Of a stretch of DNA of 34,427 nt, positions 28,802 through 34,427 are shown piece by piece. Source of the stretch: Chloroflexota bacterium (lineage in GTDB: Bacteria > Chloroflexota > Anaerolineae > Promineifilales > Promineifilaceae); the NCBI GenBank assembly GCA_013112725.1, contig JABFFZ010000065.1, positions 1 to 34,427 on the forward strand, read 5' to 3'. The first letter of the stretch is position 1; each line of letters starts with the position of its first letter. Under the pieces are notes generated by a model. The model was given only the letters and a program-made list of their open reading frames with translations. It ran no database searches and was not told the origin of the DNA. Position numbers and translations under genes: made by a program.

Positions 28802-30988
28802 ATGAAGGAAATTCTGGTTTTACACTGGCAGGCGGAGGAGCGGGCCGAGACGGTTTCATTTTTGGGAGCGTCCTTTACGTTGCAGCATAAAAGTTGTGAT
28901 GGGGATATGGCGCGGGCACAGGCGCTGCTGGCTGAATATGACGGCCGTGCCGCGGCCATGGCGCTGGAGAACATGCCCCTGACGCTGGAATTGGGGCCGG
29001 CACGGCGAGAACATACCTGGGGGCAGCAGATGGTCACGGCCGTACAAACCACACCGGTGGTAGACGGCCGTATCATTCGCGCCGGTCTGGAACGGTGGGC
29101 CGTCACCCTGGCCGACCGCGCCCAACCGGGCATCTTCAGCCGCAAACATGTCCTGATGACGCCCGGCCTGAACCACAACGGCCTGGCGCAGACCCTGGAA
29201 AAGCGTGGTTGTAATTTACGCTACGCTGACCCATTCATCTATTTTGGCCTGCCCGGTGCGCCGGGTATTGGTGGTCGCCGCAGCCGCAACCAGGCCGCGC
29301 CGGTGGAACTAGACCGGTTGAAGGAAATGGAGTACGGCCGTCTTTACCCCACCCCCAACGGCGTGGCCCCGGAAAGCAGCGGCGCCCCCTTTGTCTGGGC
29401 GGATGTGGTTGCCGGGGACATCAGCGTCATTCGCCGTTTTGCCCCGCCACAACTGAAGCACAAAACGGTGGTAGTGGAATATGCCACCGCCGAAGACCTG
29501 GCCGATTTGCAGATGCGGGGGGTGGCCCTGGTGGTGGAATTGATGCCGGGATTGGTGGGGGAATACGGCCGTGTGCCTGCCTCTGCCGCCACGTTAGAAG
29601 CGATTCTCACCACCTTGCAGCCAGACCCCAAAGCTGCCCTCAACGAAGACACCTTCCTCGACCTGATGGCCGACATTGACTGGACGCCGGCCATTCACAC
29701 TTTGCAGCCGGAGGAGACCGGCATCAACCGCTTTGCCTTTGTCATTCACCCCCTGCATGTGGGCTTTGTGCACAGGCACAAGTATTTCCGCTGGACGCGC
29801 TACCTGCCGGACAATCTGGTAGAAACGGTAGCTGCGTATCTGCCGCCGCTCTACCTCTCGCGTATTACCGGCGGGCAATCGCCTACCACCGGGCAGCGCG
29901 TGGAGGGTATTCTCATCAGCCTGGGGGCCACGCCGCGCCAGATGATGCGCCACGATGAGCGTTTTACCTACAACCAGCTTCACCGGGCCGCACTCATGGC
30001 CGAGCGCAAAGGGGCGCGCATCATGGGACTGGGCGCATTTACCAGCGTCGTGGGCGATGCGGGCATCACCGTCGCCCACGAAGCGGACATTGCCATTACC
30101 AGCGGCAACAGCCTGACGGTGGCGGCCACATTGGAAGCGGCCAAACAGGCGGTTGTCAAGATGGGGGCCACCGACCTGACCAAAGGCCGGGTGATGATTA
30201 TTGGGGCCACTGGCTCCATTGGGGCGGTCTGTTCGCGGTTGCTGGCGCAGGCAATTTATGACGTGGTGTTGGTCTCCATTGAGCCGGAGAAGCTGATTGA
30301 TTTGAAGCGCACCATTCAGGCGGAAACGCCAGGGGCGACGGTGACCATTGCCACCCGCCCGGATGAATTTGTGGGGTCGTGTGACCTGATTGTGACGGCC
30401 ACATCGGCGTTTGGGCAGCGCATTGTGGACATTAGCAAGTGCAAACCGGGGACAGTGATTTGTGACGTGGCCCGCCCGCCAGACATCAGCAAAGAGGAGG
30501 CGGCGTTGCGCCCGGATGTACTGGTGATTGAGAGCGGCGAGGTGCTGATTCCGGGGGATATTGATTTTGGCTACGATATTGGCCTGCCGCCGAAGACGGC
30601 CTATGCTTGCCTGGCGGAGACGGCGCTGCTGGCCATGGACGGCCGTTTCGAGGATTATACGCTTGGCCGGAACATCAGTATTGAGCGGGTGAAGGAGATT
30701 TACCGCCTTTTCAAGAAGCATCACTTTCAGATTGCCGGGCTGCGTTCGTTTGATGAGCATGTGACGGATGAATTGGCGGCGCAAAAGCGGGCGTTGGCCA
30801 ATCAGTTGCGCCGTGACCCGGCGGCATTAGCGCGAGTGCAGCGGGAGAGCGGGGAAAAGCTGGCAAAAATGCCGGTGCAGGCGAAGGGGGTGCGCTCGTC
30901 AAATTCCAACCCGGGTAAATGGGCGGTGACGGCAGGCATGATCATGGTTGGTCTGCTGGCTATTCGGCAGTTGGCAAGAAGACCCTAA
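28802..30988 (+). CDS. Acyl-ACP reductase (AAR)-like protein with a novel N-terminal half and a C-terminal membrane anchor
   Basis: 728 residues from ATG 28802; the frame is open from 28763 but the extension reads as repeat DNA. Residues about 320-690 resemble the cyanobacterial long-chain acyl-ACP reductase and COG5322 dehydrogenases: FAFVIHPLHVGFVHRHKYFRW, GLGAFTSVVGDAGITVA, SGNSLTVAATLEAAKQAV, Rossmann motif GATGSIG (468-474), VIESGEVLIPGDIDFGYDIGLPP, and Cys603 in AYACLAETALLAM at the place of the catalytic Cys of AAR. The first 310 residues (starting MKEILVLHWQAEE) match no family I recognise. A single hydrophobic helix near residues 705-722 with a basic tail (RQLARRP) would anchor it. 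AAR makes fatty aldehyde from acyl-ACP with NADPH; activity here is inference, and no aldehyde deformylating oxygenase is in the window. Confidence 0.72.
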   Translation: MKEILVLHWQAEERAETVSFLGASFTLQHKSCDGDMARAQALLAEYDGRAAAMALENMPLTLELGPARREHTWGQQMVTAVQTTPVVDGRIIRAGLERWAVTLADRAQPGIFSRKHVLMTPGLNHNGLAQTLEKRGCNLRYADPFIYFGLPGAPGIGGRRSRNQAAPVELDRLKEMEYGRLYPTPNGVAPESSGAPFVWADVVAGDISVIRRFAPPQLKHKTVVVEYATAEDLADLQMRGVALVVELMPGLVGEYGRVPASAATLEAILTTLQPDPKAALNEDTFLDLMADIDWTPAIHTLQPEETGINRFAFVIHPLHVGFVHRHKYFRWTRYLPDNLVETVAAYLPPLYLSRITGGQSPTTGQRVEGILISLGATPRQMMRHDERFTYNQLHRAALMAERKGARIMGLGAFTSVVGDAGITVAHEADIAITSGNSLTVAATLEAAKQAVVKMGATDLTKGRVMIIGATGSIGAVCSRLLAQAIYDVVLVSIEPEKLIDLKRTIQAETPGATVTIATRPDEFVGSCDLIVTATSAFGQRIVDISKCKPGTVICDVARPPDISKEEAALRPDVLVIESGEVLIPGDIDFGYDIGLPPKTAYACLAETALLAMDGRFEDYTLGRNISIERVKEIYRLFKKHHFQIAGLRSFDEHVTDELAAQKRALANQLRRDPAALARVQRESGEKLAKMPVQAKGVRSSNSNPGKWAVTAGMIMVGLLAIRQLARRP

Positions 30989-31011
30989 GGGTTTCAAAAA
31001 CCCTTGGGGTC
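30981..31011. terminator. Bidirectional terminator between convergent reductase-like and S9 peptidase genes
   Basis: GACCCTAAGGGTT (30981-30993) pairs with AACCCTTGGGGTC (30999-31011), one wobble or mismatch pair, loop TCAAA. The stem includes the reductase-like stop codon TAA and ends 4 bp before the peptidase stop. Confidence 0.6.
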
Positions 31012-31014
31012 TGG

Positions 31015-33021
31015 CTATTTGAGATACTTATCAAACCAGCGATGAATGTGTTGCAGGCGGGCGACGCGGCGGTCGGTACGGCCGTCACGCGAGAGGCCAT
31101 GTGGTTCATCCGGGAACAGCACCAGTTCTGTGTCCACCCCTTTTTGGCGTAGGGCGACAAAGACTTGCTCACCCTGCTCCTGGTCGGCGCGTAAATCTTG
31201 CTCGCTGTGGATGACCAGGGTGGGGGTTTTGGCGGCGCCGATGTATTTCATGGGGGATTGGTCCCAATACTTTTCCAGATTGGCATAAGGGGGTTTGTTT
31301 TCGCCGATGCTTTGCTGGAACTGCCAGTTGGCGTCGCTGCTGCCCCACATACTGATCAGGTTGCTGACGCAGCGTTGGGTAACGGCGGCCTGGAATAAAT
31401 CCGGTTCGCGGCCGATGAGCAGAACGGTCATATAGCCGCCGTAGCTGCCGCCGGTGACGCCCATGCGCTGGGGGTTGATGTACGGCCGTTGCCGCACAAA
31501 CGCCGCCCAATCCAACACATCCGTCAAATCTACGCTGCCCCAATTGTTCCAGATGGCGCCGCAGTGGGCTTCGCCGTACCCTTGCCCGCCGCGTGGATTG
31601 CTCCAATAGACCACATAGCCTTGTGCGGCCAGGTAGTAGAATTCGTGCATGAAGCCCCGGTCGTACTGCGTTTGTGGCCCGCCGTGAATTTCCAGGATGG
31701 AGGGGTATTGTTGCCTGGGGTCGAAGTCGGGTGGGGTGAGTATCCAGCCGTGCAGCGGGTAGCCATCGCGGGCGGTGAACCAGACTTCCTCAATCTGGCC
31801 CAGGCTTTTGCGCTTGAGCCAGCCATTGAAGCGGGTCAACTGTTTTTCTTTGCTGGTGGTCAGGTTGCGCACAAAAAGGTGGGCGGGATGCTGCTGTGAG
31901 GCCAGCGTGTAGGCCACTTTTTGGTGGGCAGCGTCAAAGGTGAACAGCCCCACCAATCCGTGAGCAGCGATGACCCGTTCGACACCAGGCTCATCGTCTA
32001 GGGTGACGGACATGAGGCAGATGTCGGCTTTGTATTCAGCCTGGAAATAGAGTTTGCGGGAGTCGGGTGACCAGGTGGGCGGGTTCATCTGGCCGCCGCC
32101 GGTATCGCTGCCGCTGCCGGCCACCGCGTTCAGGTCGGCGGCGGCGGTGAGGTTGCGGGGTGGGGTACGGCCGTCCACGGCCGTGACCCAGACATTGGTA
32201 TTGCGCCACCATTCACCCGGTTTGTCGGAACCGAGGTAGGCCAGCCAACGGCCGTCTGGCGACCAGGAAAGCGCAAATTTGTAACCGGGTGGGGTGGTCA
32301 GCTGCCGGGGTTCGCCGCCGCTGGCGGGGATGATGAAAAGGTCATACATTTCTGGCGTCAGGTCGGGCTGGGGCTGGATGTTGCTGGCGTAGGCGACCCA
32401 TTGGCCGTCGGGCGACCAGGCGGATTCAAATTCGTCGTTACGGCCGTTGGTCAATTGTTTCGCCTTGCCGCTGCGGGCGTTGACCAGCCAGAGATGCCAT
32501 TTTTCTTCGGGCAGGTAGCCGCGGCCGTCGCCTTTGTAGCGGGTGGTGGTGATGTGCCGGGCGACGACGCCCAGCTTTTTCTTTTGCTCGTCTTTTTCGC
32601 GCTCAATGGCTTCTTTGTCTTTCTGGCGGATGGCGCAGAGGAACTGTTTGCCGTCGAGCGACCATTCCAGGCTGCCGATAGACATGTCTTTGAGGTTGGT
32701 GAGGGCGCGGGCTTCGCCGCCGTCCAGGGGGATGAGGTAAATTTGGGCCTGTTTTTCATCGGCGCGGTTGGAGAGGAAGGCAATGGTACGGCCGTCCGGC
32801 GACCAGCGCGGCGAACTGTCTGACCAGTCGCCGTAAGTGAACTGGCGTAGCTTGCCAGTTTGGGTATCGGCTAGCCACAGGTTGCTATGTTTCTTTTCGG
32901 TTTTGTGATCTATGCGCTGGATGGCGCCGATGGCGGTACGGCCGTCGGGCGCGATGCGGGCGTCGGTAATTAGTTCAAACTGGTAGAGGTCTTCAGCAGT
33001 AATCAGGTTTGGCGCGGGCAA
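31015..33021 (-). CDS. S9 family prolyl oligopeptidase / acylaminoacyl peptidase
   Basis: 668 residues. I choose TTG at 33021 because AAAGGAG sits seven bases upstream; a TTG at 33027 is too close to that site. The N-terminal half is a beta-propeller built from repeats such as SPRWSPDGRTIAFLSNR, FESAWSPDGQWVAYAS and FALSWSPDGRWLAYLG (WSPDGR pattern, TolB/WD40-like). The C-terminal alpha/beta hydrolase has the nucleophile Ser526 in GGSYGGY, Asp609 in HSEQDLR and His641 in EPHGLS: a complete triad. EIHGGPQTQYDRGF is the oxyanion region. No signal peptide is seen, so probably cytoplasmic, cleaving short peptides. It resembles S9C acylaminoacyl peptidases. Isolated transcription unit. Confidence 0.93.
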   Translation of the reverse strand: MPAPNLITAEDLYQFELITDARIAPDGRTAIGAIQRIDHKTEKKHSNLWLADTQTGKLRQFTYGDWSDSSPRWSPDGRTIAFLSNRADEKQAQIYLIPLDGGEARALTNLKDMSIGSLEWSLDGKQFLCAIRQKDKEAIEREKDEQKKKLGVVARHITTTRYKGDGRGYLPEEKWHLWLVNARSGKAKQLTNGRNDEFESAWSPDGQWVAYASNIQPQPDLTPEMYDLFIIPASGGEPRQLTTPPGYKFALSWSPDGRWLAYLGSDKPGEWWRNTNVWVTAVDGRTPPRNLTAAADLNAVAGSGSDTGGGQMNPPTWSPDSRKLYFQAEYKADICLMSVTLDDEPGVERVIAAHGLVGLFTFDAAHQKVAYTLASQQHPAHLFVRNLTTSKEKQLTRFNGWLKRKSLGQIEEVWFTARDGYPLHGWILTPPDFDPRQQYPSILEIHGGPQTQYDRGFMHEFYYLAAQGYVVYWSNPRGGQGYGEAHCGAIWNNWGSVDLTDVLDWAAFVRQRPYINPQRMGVTGGSYGGYMTVLLIGREPDLFQAAVTQRCVSNLISMWGSSDANWQFQQSIGENKPPYANLEKYWDQSPMKYIGAAKTPTLVIHSEQDLRADQEQGEQVFVALRQKGVDTELVLFPDEPHGLSRDGRTDRRVARLQHIHRWFDKYLK

Positions 33022-33059
33022 GATCAATCTCCTTTAGTGGTTGGTTTGTGGGAGATTAT

Positions 33060-33102
33060 AACAGGGGAATGGCGAATGGTTAATGGGCAATGGATGGGAG
33101 GG
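33060..33102. repeat. Heptamer repeat (GGNGAAT/GGNCAAT type) upstream of the S9 peptidase
   Basis: GGGGAAT, GGCGAAT, GGTTAAT, GGGCAAT and GGATGGG follow one another with exact 7-bp spacing from 33064 to 33098. No inverted partner is present. Confidence 0.7.
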
Positions 33103-33151
33103 CGACAGCCGTCAATCCAAGAGCGTGTTGGTTTACGGCCGTGAACGGGCT

Positions 33152-33496
33152 TCATCGAGCGAAAAATGAAGATTGCAAAAACCGCATACCGGCCAACACT
33201 TGCTCAATCCGCTGCGCGTTAAGGAAGCCAACGTATTCCCCCAGTTGTGCTTTTGGGACGGTAAAAACTTTAGAAACAACAACCACGCTTTGCCGGGGCA
33301 GGTTGGCTTCGCCGGCCTCAAGCAAGACATTACCCGGCGCGTGTGCCTGTTTCAGATTGCTGGTGAGGGCGCAGACGATGACGGTATGGATGCGGCTGTG
33401 GTTAAAGACGTTGTCCTGAATGACGACGTAGGGATGGGGAAAATCGCCCGGTTCGGTCTCAGGCACATTTTCTGGCCGAATCCAAAAAAATATCAC
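33152..33496 (-). CDS. MazF/PemK-like endoribonuclease toxin, likely frameshifted at its N-terminus
   Basis: The open frame from GTG 33496 encodes 114 residues with the PemK/MazF pattern: GDFPHPYVVIQDNVFNHSRIHTVIVCALTSNLKQAHAPGN, then EANLPRQSVVVVSKVFTVPKAQL. This toxin fold cuts single-stranded RNA. The start lacks the conserved N-terminal strand. On the minus strand an ATG at 33524 reads MTTTRVINQGDIF and then meets T7 (33490-33484); with six T instead of seven it would continue FWIRPENVPETEPGDF, the natural family N-terminus. So the gene is either interrupted, mis-sequenced at a homopolymer, or phase-variable. No antitoxin is seen immediately upstream; the gene there encodes a membrane protein. 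Confidence 0.78.
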   Translation of the reverse strand: MIFFWIRPENVPETEPGDFPHPYVVIQDNVFNHSRIHTVIVCALTSNLKQAHAPGNVLLEAGEANLPRQSVVVVSKVFTVPKAQLGEYVGFLNAQRIEQVLAGMRFLQSSFFAR

Positions 33497-33542
33497 CTTG
33501 ATTGATTACTCGGGTTGTGGTCATAAAGGTGCGGCCGTTTCC

Positions 33543-34181
33543 TCAGGAGCTGTCTACGATAGAACCAGATTCCATCTCTTCTACCCATGCCATTCCCAAA
33601 AAACCGGCGCGCACGGTTACTTGAACCAGCGTTCCCACTTCTGCCTCTGGCTTTAAGGCGAAGCCTGTGTGAGGATTGTTTGTGCAAACCCGTACCTGTT
33701 CCTCCCCAGCAGGAGGCCAATCTGCCAATACCAGATAGGTATATCTGGCAAACTTTTCTGAGCGCACTATTTTGTCCATCACCACCGCCTGGTGAATGGT
33801 GGTCGGGCTGTTATCGAAGCGGGCATTGACCCATGCGCCCACAGGCAGCAGGGCGCTAAAGGCAATAAATCCTAGCAGCAAACCACCAACAAACCCTTGC
33901 AAAAAGGTTTGGGTCACCTTCTTCAGACCGGGTTCTTGACGCCACTTATCATAGGCCATGAGTGGGGCTATGATGACCCCGCAGACAATTGAAACAGGCC
34001 AGATATTGAAAAAAGGGTTGAGAGAGCGGGAGCTTTCAATGGGGACAACCAGGCACCGAAAATAGGCTGTTCCCTGGATGGCCAATGTTATAAAGAGCAA
34101 TAACGGAATGATTACAAATAGCAAGCAGCCGGTCAAAATCATTTTGTCAATGCCTAATAGTTGCCGTCTTTCACTCTCCAT
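33543..34181 (-). CDS. Hypothetical membrane protein with a short extracytoplasmic domain
   Basis: 212 residues from ATG 34181, chosen for AAGGA about 8 bases upstream; the open frame reaches 34232. Three hydrophobic segments are visible: about 13-35 (MILTGCLLFVIIPLLLFITLAI), about 57-75 (NIWPVSIVCGVIIAPLMAY) and about 96-118 (FVGGLLLGFIAFSALLPVGAWV). The C-terminal 95 residues are soluble and beta-rich (YTYLVLADWPPAGEEQVRV, VGTLVQVTVRAGFLGMAWVEEM). I recognise no family. It lies immediately upstream of the MazF-like gene in the same direction, but does not look like an antitoxin. Confidence 0.7.
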   Translation of the reverse strand: MESERRQLLGIDKMILTGCLLFVIIPLLLFITLAIQGTAYFRCLVVPIESSRSLNPFFNIWPVSIVCGVIIAPLMAYDKWRQEPGLKKVTQTFLQGFVGGLLLGFIAFSALLPVGAWVNARFDNSPTTIHQAVVMDKIVRSEKFARYTYLVLADWPPAGEEQVRVCTNNPHTGFALKPEAEVGTLVQVTVRAGFLGMAWVEEMESGSIVDSS

Positions 34182-34319
34182 TTGTGTTCCTTGATTTAGC
34201 GGAATGTATAAGGCGTATTCCTTTTGCCTCATTGAATGAAGAACAAGATAAAAATTGTAACATAATTTCTCAAGGGCAACCTGCTTTTTGTATCCAGAGA
34301 CAGGGCTTTTCAGTAAAAA

Positions 34320-34427
34320 TCAGCTAAAGAGTTGGCTGGCAATGGAAGCATCAAAGTAACGACGCGCCGAAGCCAGATTGGAGTAACCCAATTTCTGCGC
34401 CAATCCGACAACAAAGTTGTTGATAAG
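34320..34427 (-). CDS. C-terminal fragment of a protein, possibly an ISAs1/IS4-type transposase
   Basis: The minus-strand frame enters from the right edge and ends with TGA at 34320: LINNFVVGLAQKLGYSNLAS followed by ARRYFDASIASQLFS. A last helix of the form N..V.L...LG..N.A.A.R.F is common at the end of DDE transposases of the ISAs1/IS4 kind, but 35 residues are too few for a firm call. No inverted repeat end is recognised in 34182-34319, which is A/T-rich and otherwise empty. Confidence 0.35.
   Translation of the reverse strand, partial: LINNFVVGLAQKLGYSNLASARRYFDASIASQLFS

Noticed and set aside
29594..30784. 396-codon minus-strand frame inside the reductase-like gene
   Set aside because: It is antisense to a gene with clear domain motifs and lacks recognisable protein features; long antisense frames are expected in GC-rich DNA.

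Overview
The window is about 34.4 kb of GC-rich, bacterial-type DNA. It carries aerobic or respiratory metabolism (SdhABCD, dicarboxylate uptake), many universal-stress-protein (USP) domains, GAF/PP2C partner switching, lipoproteins with a normal lipobox, and intergenic heptamer repeats. No rRNA or ribosomal protein is present, so taxonomy is inference only. The gene style and the palindromic repeats suggest an uncultured Chloroflexota bacterium (Anaerolineae or Promineifilales-like). A striking genome signature is the octamer ACGGCCGT, which I count about 70 times, roughly once per 500 bases.

Region 1 (1-7.3 kb, minus strand) is a phosphate-type transport block. In transcription order it reads: tRNA-Cys, an MshEN-like plus USP fusion protein, PstS-like lipoprotein, PstC, PstA, PstB, a USP-like protein, and a CysA/PotA-type ATPase fused in frame to a USP domain that runs off the left edge. 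Three arrays of 11-bp-spaced GTAACA repeats (Pho-box-like) precede the USP ATPase, PstS, and the tRNA-Cys/MshEN-USP unit. Region 2 (7.4-11 kb) is a PhoR/PhoB-like two-component pair. A damaged toxin-antitoxin module lies between the regulator gene and a duplicated fragment of its DNA-binding domain.

Region 3 (11-15.6 kb) holds a hydantoinase B-type protein carrying two in-frame repeat insertions, a lone DUF262/GmrS-like protein and a CHRD lipoprotein. Region 4 (15.6-20.8 kb, minus strand) is a dicarboxylate transporter followed by sdhA-sdhB-sdhC-sdhD. A CRP/FNR-type palindrome lies upstream, next to a six-copy 70-bp tandem array enclosed by 16-bp perfect terminal inverted repeats. Region 5 (21.5-24.2 kb) is a divergent agmatinase-family/gamma-glutamyltransferase pair. 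Region 6 (24.4-28.7 kb, plus strand) is a partner-switching module: STAS, HATPase, STAS and 4xGAF-PP2C. Region 7 (28.8-34.4 kb) contains a large acyl-ACP-reductase-like protein with an extra N-terminal half and a C-terminal membrane anchor, an S9 peptidase, a MazF/PemK-like toxin with a T7 frameshift, a small membrane protein, and the last residues of a possible transposase.

Short 7-8 bp tandem repeats, often folding into perfect hairpins, fill most gene junctions. They resemble the STRR repeats of cyanobacteria, and in places they have become part of coding sequence.
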